64,000 nt of DNA from Haloarcula rubra (GCF_019599465.1 NZ_RKLR01000001.1:434001-498000); one strand, 5' to 3'. Shown: positions 1 to 8,949, numbered from the stretch's first letter. Notes: generated from the sequence alone by a model not told the origin. Made by a program: numbers and translations.

Positions 1-660
1 CGGGACTCGGCCCCGAACTTCGGCGACGACGCCGCACGACGCCTGCCGAAACTCCTGCCGGGCATCAACCTCGTCCACGGCCTGAAAGGCGAGACGCGGG
101 AGACGTTCGAACACAACAAGCGGTTCCTCCAGCGCGTCTACGACGAGGGCCTGATGCTCCGCCGCGTGAACATCCGGCAGGTGATGGCCTTCGAGGGGAC
201 GGACATGGCCGACACCGGCGCGGACATCGCGAAAGACCACAAGCAACTGTTCAAACAGTACAAGCAGGAGGTCCGCGAGGAGATAGACAACCCGATGCTC
301 AAGCGCGTCGCGCCCCCGGGGACCGTGCTGCCGGACGTGCATCTGGAGTACCACCAGGACGGCAAGACGTTCGGCCGCCAACTCGGGACCTACCCGTTGC
401 TCGTCGGGTTGCCCGGCGAACGCGAACTCGGGCGGACGATAGACGTCGCCATCACCGGCCACGGCTACCGGTCGGTGACCGGCGTCCCCTACCCGCTGGA
501 CGTCAACAGCGCCTCGATGGACGAACTGACGACGATTCCCGGCGTCGGGCGGAGTCGCGCCGGCGACATCGTCGTAGGCCGACCTTACGAGTCCGAGACG
601 GAGGTCGGCGAGGACCTCTCGCGGTTCGTCACGGCCCGGTCGCCGGGCGACGCGGACTGA
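1..660 (+). CDS. radical SAM protein with C-terminal helix-hairpin-helix (5' end outside window)
   Basis: The frame is open from base 1 and ends at the TGA at 658-660, so only the C-terminal 219 residues are visible. The stretch INLVHGLKGETRETF near window residues 22-36 resembles the last strands of a radical SAM TIM barrel. A helix-hairpin-helix follows near residues 173-190 (TTIPGVGRSRAGDI), a fold usually associated with DNA or RNA contact. The CxxxCxxC iron-sulfur motif would lie upstream and cannot be checked. Archaeal radical SAM proteins with a C-terminal HhH are a known uncharacterised group; the substrate is unknown. It is probably transcribed separately from the next gene, which has its own promoter-like element near 746. 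Confidence 0.8.
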   Translation, partial: RDSAPNFGDDAARRLPKLLPGINLVHGLKGETRETFEHNKRFLQRVYDEGLMLRRVNIRQVMAFEGTDMADTGADIAKDHKQLFKQYKQEVREEIDNPMLKRVAPPGTVLPDVHLEYHQDGKTFGRQLGTYPLLVGLPGERELGRTIDVAITGHGYRSVTGVPYPLDVNSASMDELTTIPGVGRSRAGDIVVGRPYESETEVGEDLSRFVTARSPGDAD

Positions 661-776
661 GGGGACGTGCCGACGCTGTCTTAGCACCTGTTTAGACGAT
701 TAACGCGCTGTTGGTGGGTCAGTGCGTCTCCGAACGAACAGAAGGTACTTTTGGCTCCCTCGCGCAGTGGACACCA

Positions 777-2600
777 ATGACCGACGTCGAGGTGAGCGTC
801 GTCCTGCCCGCCTACAACGAGGCAGACACCATCGAGCGGACCGTCTCGGTCACGCTGGAGACGCTCGCCGACTTCCTCCCCGACGACGCGTTCGAAGTCA
901 TCGTCGCCGAGGACGGCTGTGACGACCGCACACCCGAGATAGCGACCCGCCTCGCCGCCGAGGACGACCGCGTCCGACACATCCACTCCGACAGACGCCT
1001 CGGCCGCGGGGGCGCACTGGAGTACGCCTTCGAACGGGCCGAGGGCGACACGCTGGTGTACTTCGACACCGACCTCGCGACGGACATGTCCCACCTCGAA
1101 GAACTCGTCGAGAGCGTCCGCTCGGGCGAGTACGACGTGGCCACCGGGTCGCGCTGGATGCCCGAGAACCGGGCGGACCGGCCGGCCAAACGCGGCGTCC
1201 CGAGCATCGGCTACAACACGCTCGTCCGCACCATCCTGCGCTCGGACCTCAGAGACCACCAGTGCGGGTTCAAGGCGTTCGACCGGCAGGCCTTCGAGGT
1301 GCTCGGTCCGGCCGTCGAGGACGAACACTGGTTCTGGGACACCGAACTGCTCGTGAAGGCCCAGCGCCGCGGGTTCCGCGTCAAGGAGTTCCCCGTCGAC
1401 TGGGAACCGAAAGGCGACTCGAAGGTCGACATCGTCCGGGACGTGTTCGGGATGGGGAGCCAGATTCTCCGGACGTGGTGGGAACTCTCCGTCAGTCCCC
1501 GCATCACCCGCCGCGTGTCGCTGGGTGCCGGGACGGCGCTGGTCGCGGTGGCGCTCCTGTTGATGACCCAGTATCTGAACCCCCAGACGGTCCTGAACGA
1601 GATGGCCGGCGCAGACCCCGCGCTGGTCGGCGCCAGCGCCGTCGTCTACGCGCTCTCGTGGCCGCTGCGTGGCGCACGCTATCGGGACATCCTCGAGTCG
1701 ATGGGATTCCGCGAGCGGTGGGACTTCCTCACGGGCGCGGTGTTCATCAGCCAGACCGGGAACCTCGTGTTCCCCGCGCGGGCGGGCGACGCCGTGCGCG
1801 CCTACGTCGTGAAGGCCCGGCGCTCCATCCCGTACCCATCCGGGTTCGCGTCGCTGGCCGTCGAGCGTGTCTTCGACCTGCTGACCATCACGCTACTGGC
1901 CGGCGTCGTGATGATGGGACTGGCGGCGACGGGATCGGCCGACACGCTGATCGGCGCGGTCACCGGCGACGTGGCCGGCGGTGACGCCGCCGCGAGCGGG
2001 CAGACGGCCATCGCCGTCGCCGCGTTCGTCGGGTTGGCCGCTATCGGCGCCGTCGTCGCCATCGTCGCCAGCGCCCGGACCGACCGGAACCTCGTCCGCC
2101 GGACGGTGGGCCGCCTGAGCGACGACTCCTACGCCGACTACGTCGCGGGCGTCGTCGAACGGTTCGTCGGCGACGTGCAGACGGTGGCCGGCGACGGCCG
2201 CTCGTTCGCCCGTGTCGGCCTCGCGAGCCTCGCCATCTGGGCGCTGGACGTGGTGACGGCACTGCTCGTCTTCGCCGCCTTCGGCTACGCGCTCACGCCG
2301 TCGCTCGTCGCCGTCGGCTTCTTCGCCGTCAGCGTCGGGAACCTCGCGAAGGTGCTCCCGCTCACGCCCGGCGGCGTCGGCCTCTACGAGGGCGCGTTCA
2401 CCGTCATCGTCGTGCCGCTGACCCCCGCGGGCATCGGCGTCGCGACGGCGCTGTCGGTGGCCATCGTCGACCACGCCGTGAAGAACGCCGTCACCATCGT
2501 CGGCGGCGTCGTCTCGATGGCGTGGCTCAACGTCTCGCTGACCAAAGCCGTCGAGGAGTCCCGGACCGCCGCCGACGTCGAACCCGAGGCGACCGACTGA
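777..2600 (+). CDS. family 2 glycosyltransferase fused to UPF0104/flippase-like membrane domain
   Basis: This 607-residue protein has two parts. Residues 5-235 are a GT-A family 2 glycosyltransferase (VVLPAYNEADTIERTV near the start, FDTDLATDM near 95, and DHQCGFKAFDR, typical of dolichol-phosphate sugar transferases). From about residue 245 there are many hydrophobic segments with NLVFPARAGDAVRAY and LPLTPGGVGLYEG, the signatures of the UPF0104 / lysylphosphatidylglycerol-synthase-like membrane family. It probably loads a sugar on a polyprenyl phosphate at the inner membrane face, with the second domain possibly helping translocation; that last step is inference. I chose the ATG at 777 over an in-frame GTG at 711 because the GT fold starts there and an AT-rich element (ACTTTTGG, near 748) lies about 25 bp upstream. 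Confidence 0.85.
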   Translation: MTDVEVSVVLPAYNEADTIERTVSVTLETLADFLPDDAFEVIVAEDGCDDRTPEIATRLAAEDDRVRHIHSDRRLGRGGALEYAFERAEGDTLVYFDTDLATDMSHLEELVESVRSGEYDVATGSRWMPENRADRPAKRGVPSIGYNTLVRTILRSDLRDHQCGFKAFDRQAFEVLGPAVEDEHWFWDTELLVKAQRRGFRVKEFPVDWEPKGDSKVDIVRDVFGMGSQILRTWWELSVSPRITRRVSLGAGTALVAVALLLMTQYLNPQTVLNEMAGADPALVGASAVVYALSWPLRGARYRDILESMGFRERWDFLTGAVFISQTGNLVFPARAGDAVRAYVVKARRSIPYPSGFASLAVERVFDLLTITLLAGVVMMGLAATGSADTLIGAVTGDVAGGDAAASGQTAIAVAAFVGLAAIGAVVAIVASARTDRNLVRRTVGRLSDDSYADYVAGVVERFVGDVQTVAGDGRSFARVGLASLAIWALDVVTALLVFAAFGYALTPSLVAVGFFAVSVGNLAKVLPLTPGGVGLYEGAFTVIVVPLTPAGIGVATALSVAIVDHAVKNAVTIVGGVVSMAWLNVSLTKAVEESRTAADVEPEATD

Positions 2601-2606
2601 GGTGGG

Positions 2607-3122
2607 TCAGCGGGTATCGTACCGGTCGGTGAGGAACGGCCCGAACGCCCCGGCGACGGCGTCGGTCAGCGCGTCCGTCCGCGTGAGTCGCCCGTCGGTG
2701 TAGACGCCGACGGCACCCTCCCGTTCGGCGACGGCCTCGCGCCCGAGTCTGTCGTCGAGGACCGGGCCGAGTTCCTCGCCGTCACGGACGCGACCGGCGA
2801 CGGCCTCGGGGAGTCGGATGGACGGTCCCTCGCCGTACGCCGTCCGGTCGCCGTCGGTGACGACGGCCCACATCACGAGCCAGAGCCCCGGCGGCCGGTC
2901 GCGCTCCGTGACGCCGCCCTCGATACCGACGCCGAAGTCGGCGTCGGTGGCAGACAGCGCCGCCGCCGCCCGGTTTTCAGCGCCCGTGACCGTCTCCGCA
3001 CGGCCCCGTGGCTGTTCGGCCACGCCGGAGTCGACGCCGACCGAGACGACGACGGCGTCCGGCAGGATACGCTCGACAGCGGCCCGCTTGACCGGATTCT
3101 CGCTCCCGACTGCGACGTCCAT
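2607..3122 (-). CDS. non-canonical purine NTP phosphatase (inosine/xanthosine triphosphatase, YjjX-like)
   Basis: 171 residues beginning MDVAVGSENPVKRAAVE, the characteristic start of the NTPase_I-T family, which removes ITP and XTP from the nucleotide pool in the cytosol. Further family-like segments are ADFGVGIEGGV near residue 70 and GLWLVMWAVVTDG. The frame extends upstream, with another ATG at 3149, but family alignment begins at the ATG at 3122. It is divergent from the TFB gene; about 200 bp of shared upstream DNA contains a palindrome and TATA-like elements. Confidence 0.85.
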   Translation of the reverse strand: MDVAVGSENPVKRAAVERILPDAVVVSVGVDSGVAEQPRGRAETVTGAENRAAAALSATDADFGVGIEGGVTERDRPPGLWLVMWAVVTDGDRTAYGEGPSIRLPEAVAGRVRDGEELGPVLDDRLGREAVAEREGAVGVYTDGRLTRTDALTDAVAGAFGPFLTDRYDTR

Positions 3123-3186
3123 ATCTCTGGAAACTGCCGGATGATTCATGATTGTTGTTATTTGAATGGTCTTGTGTTCCGTACAC

Positions 3187-3198
3187 AAACACGTGTTT
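3187..3198. promoter_or_regulatory. 12-bp perfect palindrome AAACACGTGTTT between divergent genes
   Basis: The sequence AAACACGTGTTT reads the same on both strands and lies between the divergent NTP phosphatase and TFB genes. It is a plausible binding site for a dimeric regulator. Its distance to the TFB TATA-like element is about 40 bp. No known regulator can be assigned. Confidence 0.35.
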
Positions 3199-3236
3199 CG
3201 TGGCGTAACTCGCCCGTCCTCGTTTCGATACCACAA

Positions 3237-3245
3237 TTTTTAAAT
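3237..3245 (+). promoter_or_regulatory. TATA-like element upstream of TFB gene
   Basis: TTTTTAAAT is the most AT-rich stretch in the intergenic region and fits a haloarchaeal TATA box. The TFB start codon at 3329 is about 85 bp downstream, implying a 5' leader of roughly 55-60 nt rather than a leaderless mRNA. It may also serve the minus-strand gene. Confidence 0.45.
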
Positions 3246-3328
3246 CTCTTTCGGACAGACGCAGTATTACCGATTGCCTCCGGGTTCTACGGCGAGTCCC
3301 ACCCGGTGAGCACCCGCCTTCGCAACCA

Positions 3329-4291
3329 ATGAGCGAACACACGCGAACACGACGACGGACGGACGAGCAGACAGAGGAATCGACGTCGACTTCGACCGCC
3401 TGCCCCGAGTGCAGTGGCTCTCTCGTGATGGACGACGAACACGGCGAGACGGTCTGTGAGGACTGTGGGCTGGTCGTCGAGTCCGACGAAATCGACCGCG
3501 GTCCCGAGTGGCGCGCCTTCGACTCCAGCGAGAAAGACGAGAAGTCCCGTGTCGGCGCACCGACGACGAACATGATGCACGACAAGGGCCTCTCGACCAA
3601 CATCGACTGGCGCGACAAGGACGCCTACGGCAACTCCCTGTCGGGCAAACAGCGCCAGAAGATGCAGCGCCTGCGCAAGTGGAACGAGCGGTTCCGCACC
3701 CGCGACTCCAAGGAGCGCAACCTCAAGCAGGCGCTCGGCGAGATAGACCGGATGGCCTCCGCGCTCGGCCTCCCCGAGAACGTCCGCGAGACGGCCTCGG
3801 TCATCTACCGCCGCGCACTGGACGAGGACCTACTTCCGGGTCGCTCCATCGAGGGCGTCTCGACGGCCTCCGTGTACGCCGCCGCGCGACAGGCCGGCGT
3901 TCCCCGCTCGCTCGACGAGATTACGGACGTCTCCCGGGTCGAGAAGAGCGAGATCGCCCGGACCTACCGCTACGTCGTCCGCGAACTCGGTCTGGAAGTG
4001 AAACCCGCCGACCCCGAGAGCTACGTCCCGCGCTTCGCCTCCTCGCTGGACCTCTCCGACGAGGCCGAGCACCGCGCCCGGCAACTCCTCCAGAACGCGA
4101 AAGAGCAGGGCGTCCACTCCGGGAAGTCGCCCGTCGGACTGGCCGCCGCCGCCGTCTACGCCGCCGCGCTGCTGACCAACGAGAAGACGACGCAGGCCGC
4201 CGTCAGCGAGGTCGCCGACATCTCCGAGGTCACCATCCGCAACCGCTACCACGAACTGCTGGAGGCCGAGCAGGACCTGCCCGTCGCGTAG
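3329..4291 (+). CDS. tfb: transcription initiation factor IIB (TFB)
   Basis: 320-residue archaeal TFB, which bridges TBP-bound promoter DNA and RNA polymerase. The N-terminal zinc ribbon has Cys at residues 25, 28, 43 and 46 (CPEC and CEDC). A B-reader-like linker follows (RGPEWRAFDSSEKDEKSRVG), then two cyclin repeats, roughly 125-205 and 220-310, including SIEGVSTASVYAAARQAG and KSPVGLAAAAVYAAA. Haloarchaea usually encode several TFB paralogues with different promoter preferences, so which one this is cannot be decided here. It is a single-gene unit with a possible leader of about 55 nt. Confidence 0.97.
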   Translation: MSEHTRTRRRTDEQTEESTSTSTACPECSGSLVMDDEHGETVCEDCGLVVESDEIDRGPEWRAFDSSEKDEKSRVGAPTTNMMHDKGLSTNIDWRDKDAYGNSLSGKQRQKMQRLRKWNERFRTRDSKERNLKQALGEIDRMASALGLPENVRETASVIYRRALDEDLLPGRSIEGVSTASVYAAARQAGVPRSLDEITDVSRVEKSEIARTYRYVVRELGLEVKPADPESYVPRFASSLDLSDEAEHRARQLLQNAKEQGVHSGKSPVGLAAAAVYAAALLTNEKTTQAAVSEVADISEVTIRNRYHELLEAEQDLPVA

Positions 4292-4345
4292 CCGGCGCGC
4301 TCCGGCGTCCGAGGGAGAATCAGGGCTGATAACCACGGAGGTACG

Positions 4346-4351
4346 TTTAAT
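4346..4351 (+). promoter_or_regulatory. TATA-like element for soluble transducer gene
   Basis: TTTAAT lies 25-30 bp before the ATG at 4376, the spacing expected for a leaderless haloarchaeal mRNA. This supports the chosen start. Confidence 0.5.
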
Positions 4352-4375
4352 CTGCTGGACCCGTGCGGTGAGAAC

Positions 4376-5257
4376 ATGGCTTCAGATTCGGGCGACGTCG
4401 CCCCGAGCGTCGCCGGGTCCAGTGACCGGGACCTCGGCACCGCTATCGACGAGCTGTTGCGAACGTCGGAGAGCGTCTCCGCCAGCTCACAGGAGATAAG
4501 CGACCTCGCGAACGAACAGTCGGAGAACATGCGCGAGGTAGCCGGTGAGGTGTCGAACCTCTCGGCGACCGTCGAGGAAGTCGCGTCGAGTGCCAGTCAG
4601 GTCCGACAGGTGAGCGACCGTGCCAGAGAACTCGCCGACGAGGGGCGTGACGTGGCCGACGACGCCATCGACGCGATGGAGTCGGTCGACGAGGCCAACG
4701 AGGCGGTCTCCGAGGACGTCGAGCGACTCCGCGACCGCATCGACGAGATAGACGAGATCGTCGAGGTAATCAACGACATCGCCGACCAGACCAACATGCT
4801 CGCGTTGAACGCGTCCATCGAGGCCGCTCGCGCGGGCGAGGCCGGCGAAGGGTTCGCCGTCGTCGCCAACGAGGTCAAGAGCCTCGCCGAGGAGTCCCAG
4901 CAGAACGCCACCGAGATAGAGCAACTCGTCTCGAACATCAAGGCCGACACGGAGGACACCGTCGAGAGCATCGACGACGCCAACGAACAGGTCGAGGAAG
5001 GCATCGAGCAGGTGAGCCGAACCGTCGAGATTCTGCGGGACATCGACGAGGCCGTCGAGGAGGCCGCCCGAGGTGCCGAGGAGGTCGCCTCCGCCACCGA
5101 CGAACAGGCCGCGTCCACCGAGGAAGTCGCCAGTATGGTCGACCTGACCGCCGAGAACGCCGAGGAGGTCGCCGACGAGATCGAACAGATAGCCGCGGCC
5201 AACGAGCAACAGACCGCGAAGATAACCGAGATTCAGGGACTCCTCGACCGTCGATAA
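4376..5257 (+). CDS. soluble methyl-accepting chemotaxis-type transducer
   Basis: 293 residues, nearly all helical and acidic. The conserved hairpin tip of chemotaxis receptors is at about residues 135-168 (IADQTNMLALNASIEAARAG and GFAVVANEVKSLAEES), flanked by long heptad-repeat coiled coils with possible Glu/Gln methylation sites. There is no transmembrane segment, no HAMP domain and no recognisable sensor domain: the first 30 residues are short and low in complexity. It should therefore signal from the cytosol to CheA/CheW, with an unknown input. No che genes are in the window, so it is a stand-alone transducer. Confidence 0.9.
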   Translation: MASDSGDVAPSVAGSSDRDLGTAIDELLRTSESVSASSQEISDLANEQSENMREVAGEVSNLSATVEEVASSASQVRQVSDRARELADEGRDVADDAIDAMESVDEANEAVSEDVERLRDRIDEIDEIVEVINDIADQTNMLALNASIEAARAGEAGEGFAVVANEVKSLAEESQQNATEIEQLVSNIKADTEDTVESIDDANEQVEEGIEQVSRTVEILRDIDEAVEEAARGAEEVASATDEQAASTEEVASMVDLTAENAEEVADEIEQIAAANEQQTAKITEIQGLLDRR

Positions 5258-5294
5258 CCGCAAGACACGAGTCCCGGCGACTTCAGAACTCGCT

Positions 5295-6323
5295 ATGGAG
5301 ACGAGCCACCGGGTCGTCACGGGCGACGCCCGAGAGTTGCCACTGGCAGACGACAGCGTCGAACTCGTCGTCACCTCGCCGCCGTACCCGATGATAGAGA
5401 TGTGGGACGACATCTTCGCCGCGTTGGACCCCGACGTCGGGACGGCACTCGACGAGGACGACGGCGACAGGGCCTTCGAGTTGATGCACGACGTGCTCGA
5501 CACGGTGTGGGCCGAAATCGAGCGCGTCCTCGTGCCGGGCGGTATCGCCTGTATCAACGTCGGCGACGCCACGCGGTCGCTGGCCGACGGGTTCCGCTCG
5601 TACCCGAATCACGCGGAGATAACCGACCGATTCACCGACCGCGGCCTGCGGGCGCTCCCGGACATCCTCTGGAGGAAACCGACCAACAGCGGCGCGAAGT
5701 TCATGGGGTCGGGGATGGTCCCGCCCAACGCCTATCCCACGCTGGAACACGAACACGTCCTCGTGTTCCGCAACGGGGAGCGACGCCGTCTCGAACCCGG
5801 CGCCGACCGGCGCTACGAGAGCGCGTACTTCTGGGAGGAGCGCAACGAGTGGTTCTCGGACCTCTGGGAACTGCCCGGCGAAGCACAGGACATCGACGAC
5901 GGCCTGCGCGACCGGTCGGGGGCGTTCCCGATGGCGATTCCGTACCGCCTCGTCTCGATGTTCTCCGTCTACGGCGACACCGTGCTGGACCCGTTCCTCG
6001 GCACCGGGACCACGACGCTGGCGGCGATGGCCGGCGCTCGGAACTCCGTCGGCGTCGAGCGCGACCCCGACCTCGTCCGAGCGCTCGCCGAGCGAGTGGA
6101 CCGTCTCCCCGACCGCTCGGAACGGTTGGCGCGCGAGCGACTGGCCGACCACCGCGAGTGGGTCGAGCAGTACCGGGACCGGGGGAACGAACCGGGCTAC
6201 GAGGCCGAACACTACGACTTCGCCGTCAACACCAAACAGGAGCGTCGCATCCGTCTGTACGCCGTCGACGGCGTCGAGCGAACGGACGAGGGCTATCGCG
6301 TGACGCACGCCCCGGTCGAGTGA
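5295..6323 (+). CDS. solo site-specific DNA methyltransferase (beta class, probably N4-cytosine; Zim/CTAG candidate)
   Basis: 342 residues. Catalytic motif IV, TSPPYP, is at residues 27-32, and the SAM-binding motif DPFLGTGTTTLAAM is near 231-244. The order IV, target-recognition region, I is that of beta-class amino-methyltransferases, and SPPY favours N4-cytosine methylation. No restriction endonuclease, specificity subunit or Vsr gene lies nearby, so it is a solo enzyme. Haloarchaea commonly carry a conserved solo enzyme (Zim) that methylates CTAG; the length and architecture match, but the target is inferred. CTAG also looks rare in this window. Confidence 0.85.
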   Translation: METSHRVVTGDARELPLADDSVELVVTSPPYPMIEMWDDIFAALDPDVGTALDEDDGDRAFELMHDVLDTVWAEIERVLVPGGIACINVGDATRSLADGFRSYPNHAEITDRFTDRGLRALPDILWRKPTNSGAKFMGSGMVPPNAYPTLEHEHVLVFRNGERRRLEPGADRRYESAYFWEERNEWFSDLWELPGEAQDIDDGLRDRSGAFPMAIPYRLVSMFSVYGDTVLDPFLGTGTTTLAAMAGARNSVGVERDPDLVRALAERVDRLPDRSERLARERLADHREWVEQYRDRGNEPGYEAEHYDFAVNTKQERRIRLYAVDGVERTDEGYRVTHAPVE

Positions 6324-6425
6324 CCGAGTGGGTGACGGGGGAGAAGAGGCTGGTCGTCGGCACGACGAGCGTCGTGGTAATTGTTAACACGACGAGGTGA
6401 GAACAGGACGGTGGGGACACCTGCG

Positions 6426-7832
6426 ATGACCCTGACAACCGTACCCAGATACGACCGCGACGAGGTCGACGCCGTCGGAGACCACGCGGTAGTCGTCGGT
6501 GCGAGCATGGCGGGGCTGCTGGCGGGGCGCGTGCTAGCGGACGGCTTCGAGTCGGTGACGGTCGTCGAGCGGGATTCGCTCCCGGACGAACCGACCACTC
6601 GCCGGGGCGTGCCACAGGGCGACCACGTCCACGCGCTTCAGGAGGCGGGCCGGGCCACCCTCGAAGACCTGTTCCCGGGCTACAGCAAAGAACTCCTGTC
6701 GGCCGGCGGCCTGCTCGTCGACACCATGAGCGACTTCCGCCACTACGAGAAGGGCGGCTTCCTCGCGGAGGGAGCGACACGCATGCCGATGTACTCCGCG
6801 ACGCGGCCGCTCCTCGAACAGGTGGTCCGTCGCCGTCTCGCCGCCGTCGACTGCGTCACGCTCAGGACCGAGTGCCGGCAAGTCGACTACCTGACGACCA
6901 GCGACGGCACGGCGGTCACTGGCGTCGAACTGCGAGCCGACGGCGGCCACGACGAGGTGGACGCCGACCTCGTGGTCGACGCGACCGGCAGGACGAGTCA
7001 GACGGCGACGTGGCTCGGTGACAACGGCTACGAGTCACCCCCCGTCGACGAGGTCCACATCGACATCGCCTACAGCACCATCAGCGCCGAGCGACCGGCC
7101 GGCGACCGCCGGGCCTTCTTCGTCCCACCGGACCCGCCACGCACCCGCGGGGCCGGCGTCTTCCCGGTCGAGGACGGGCACTGGGTGGCGACGCTCGCGG
7201 GCGTTCACGGCGACCACCCGCCGACCGACCCGGCCGAACTGAGTGCCTTCGCCGCTACCCTCCCCGTGCCCGAACTGGCCGAGATATTCGACGAGCAGGG
7301 GCTGACCGAGGCGGACGTCGCTCACTATCCGTTCCCCTCTAACCGACGCCGCCGCTTCGAGGCCCTCGACCGGTTCCCGGACGGCCTCGTCGTCACCGGC
7401 GACGCGCTGTGCAGTTTCAACCCCATCTACGGGCAGGGGATGTCGGTCGCGGCCCTCGAAGCGCTCGTGTTGCACCACACGCTGGCGTCGGCGGAGGACA
7501 CCGGGTTCGGACTGTCGTTCTTCGAGGCGGTCGAACCCATCATCGACGTGCCGTGGTCCATCGCCGTCGGCGGGGACTTCGAGTTCCCGGCGACGACCGG
7601 TCCGAAGCCCCGCGGCACCGACCTGTTCAACCGCTACATCGCGCGACTGATTCGGCAGGCCCAGTCGGACTGGCGTCTACGCGAGGCGCTGGTGCGCGTG
7701 TTCATGATGGAGACGCCTCCGAGTTCGCTGTTGCGACCGACGACGGCGTACCGCGTCCTCAAACCGACCCGGTCGGACGTCGAGACGCTCTCGAAACGAC
7801 CGGTCGCGAGCGGGCACTGGGGACGCCCGTAG
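6426..7832 (+). CDS. FAD-dependent oxidoreductase (monooxygenase/epoxidase-like)
   Basis: 468 residues. A Rossmann FAD motif VVVGASMAGLLAG is at about residues 20-32, with VVERD at its strand end. The second FAD motif, GDALCSFNPIYGQGMSVAA, is near residue 326, typical of p-hydroxybenzoate-hydroxylase-fold flavoenzymes. The closest general annotation is an FAD-binding monooxygenase or epoxidase-like protein; the substrate is unknown. The ATG at 6426 was preferred over one at 6381 because the conserved fold starts just after it. Neighbours give no pathway clue. Confidence 0.8.
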   Translation: MTLTTVPRYDRDEVDAVGDHAVVVGASMAGLLAGRVLADGFESVTVVERDSLPDEPTTRRGVPQGDHVHALQEAGRATLEDLFPGYSKELLSAGGLLVDTMSDFRHYEKGGFLAEGATRMPMYSATRPLLEQVVRRRLAAVDCVTLRTECRQVDYLTTSDGTAVTGVELRADGGHDEVDADLVVDATGRTSQTATWLGDNGYESPPVDEVHIDIAYSTISAERPAGDRRAFFVPPDPPRTRGAGVFPVEDGHWVATLAGVHGDHPPTDPAELSAFAATLPVPELAEIFDEQGLTEADVAHYPFPSNRRRRFEALDRFPDGLVVTGDALCSFNPIYGQGMSVAALEALVLHHTLASAEDTGFGLSFFEAVEPIIDVPWSIAVGGDFEFPATTGPKPRGTDLFNRYIARLIRQAQSDWRLREALVRVFMMETPPSSLLRPTTAYRVLKPTRSDVETLSKRPVASGHWGRP

Positions 7833-7893
7833 CGGCCTGCGGGGCCGCCACGGAGGCGGCGTCTTTTTACGCCACCTCCGCCGAACGTCGGGC

Positions 7894-8580
7894 ATGGACT
7901 TCACCTCGTTCACGCTGCTGGCTGCCGGCTCCGACCTCTCGATGGAACCGGCCGCCCGCGAGGACGCCGACGGCGTCGAACTCCGGATGGACTTCGCCGC
8001 CGACCCGCTGGGCCAAATCGACGCCTACGACGGCGACCTGCCGGTCCTCGTCACCAACCGCGTCGCGTGGGAGGGGGGAGAGGCGCCCGACGACGCGGCA
8101 CGACTCGACGCGCTGGAGCGTGCCGTCGAGTACGACGCCGTCACGGCCGTCGACCTCGAACTCGCGGCGCTGGACGGCGACGGTGACTACGACGCCGCTC
8201 GGGTCGCCGACCACGCCCGCGACCACGGCGCGTCGGTCGTCGTCTCGACCCACGACTTCGAGGCGACCCCCGACCGCGACGCCATCGTCGACCGACTGGC
8301 GCGGGCCTGCGACCACGGCGACGTGGGGAAGATGGCCACGACCGCCCACTCGCCCGACGACGTGCTGGCGATGCTCGGTGCGACCCGTGAACTGTCGGCC
8401 GCCGGCGAGCGGGTGGCGACGATGTGCATGGCCGAGGCCGGCCGGCACTCGCGGGCCGTCGCCCCGCTGTACGGGTCGCGTATCGGCTACGCACCGGTCG
8501 ACCCCGCCGAGGCGACGGCTCCGGGGCAGTACGACCTCGCGACCCTGCGCTCGCTCGTCGAGCAGTTACGGAGTGAGTGA
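7894..8580 (+). CDS. aroD: 3-dehydroquinate dehydratase, type I
   Basis: 228 residues. This class I aldolase-fold enzyme dehydrates 3-dehydroquinate to 3-dehydroshikimate through a Schiff base. Expected catalytic residues are visible: Glu29 in VELRMD, His120 in VVVSTHDF and the Schiff-base Lys146 in DVGKMATTAHS. The C-terminal loop with YGSRIGYAP near 165-180 is also typical. It lies 12-18 kb from the other early shikimate genes. A CTTTTTAC stretch around 7864-7871 is about 25 bp before the ATG and supports a leaderless transcript. Confidence 0.93.
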   Translation: MDFTSFTLLAAGSDLSMEPAAREDADGVELRMDFAADPLGQIDAYDGDLPVLVTNRVAWEGGEAPDDAARLDALERAVEYDAVTAVDLELAALDGDGDYDAARVADHARDHGASVVVSTHDFEATPDRDAIVDRLARACDHGDVGKMATTAHSPDDVLAMLGATRELSAAGERVATMCMAEAGRHSRAVAPLYGSRIGYAPVDPAEATAPGQYDLATLRSLVEQLRSE

Positions 8581-8652
8581 CCGGTGCGGCGTCGGTACTA
8601 GACGACGCTGGGGACCGCTCGTCCGACCGTCGGCGAGACTGGAGAAGGTGTG

Positions 8653-8856
8653 CTAGCGGCCGTAGGTCAGCCGCGTCGCCACGTCGTCGAGGCGGCGCTT
8701 GACGCCCGAGAGCCACGCACCGGGCGAGACGGCCCGAGCCTCGTCGTCGGACACCTCGATGCGCTCGGACCCGAACGCGCTGGACCCGTCCCCGTCCGAG
8801 ACGTCGACGACGGTGGTCATGCTACACCGACCGCAAGTTTCCGTCTTCTTGCCCAT
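8653..8856 (-). CDS. small haloarchaeal protein with CxxC motif
   Basis: 67 residues, starting MGKKTETCGRC. A single CGRC pair (Cys8 and Cys11) suggests metal binding or a redox role, possibly as a dimer; the rest is acidic with a basic amphipathic end. I do not recognise a family. The internal ATG at 8856 was chosen over the one at 8928 because the upstream extension looks non-coding. It is convergent with aroD. Confidence 0.6.
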   Translation of the reverse strand: MGKKTETCGRCSMTTVVDVSDGDGSSAFGSERIEVSDDEARAVSPGAWLSGVKRRLDDVATRLTYGR

Positions 8857-8949
8857 GATATACCGTGATGGTTGTCGGGAGAGACGAATAAAGCTTGCCG
8901 CTGTGCGCGACAGGTGGGGAACCGCCACTAGAGCGGGGCGGTGCGCCCG

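Noticed and set aside
6320-6400. 26-codon GTG ORF after the methyltransferase gene
   Set aside because: No ribosome site, no conserved pattern; consistent with chance.
5295-7832. Restriction-modification or phage-defence island around the methyltransferase
   Set aside because: The neighbours are a transducer and an FAD enzyme; no nuclease, helicase or BREX/DISARM-type gene is present.
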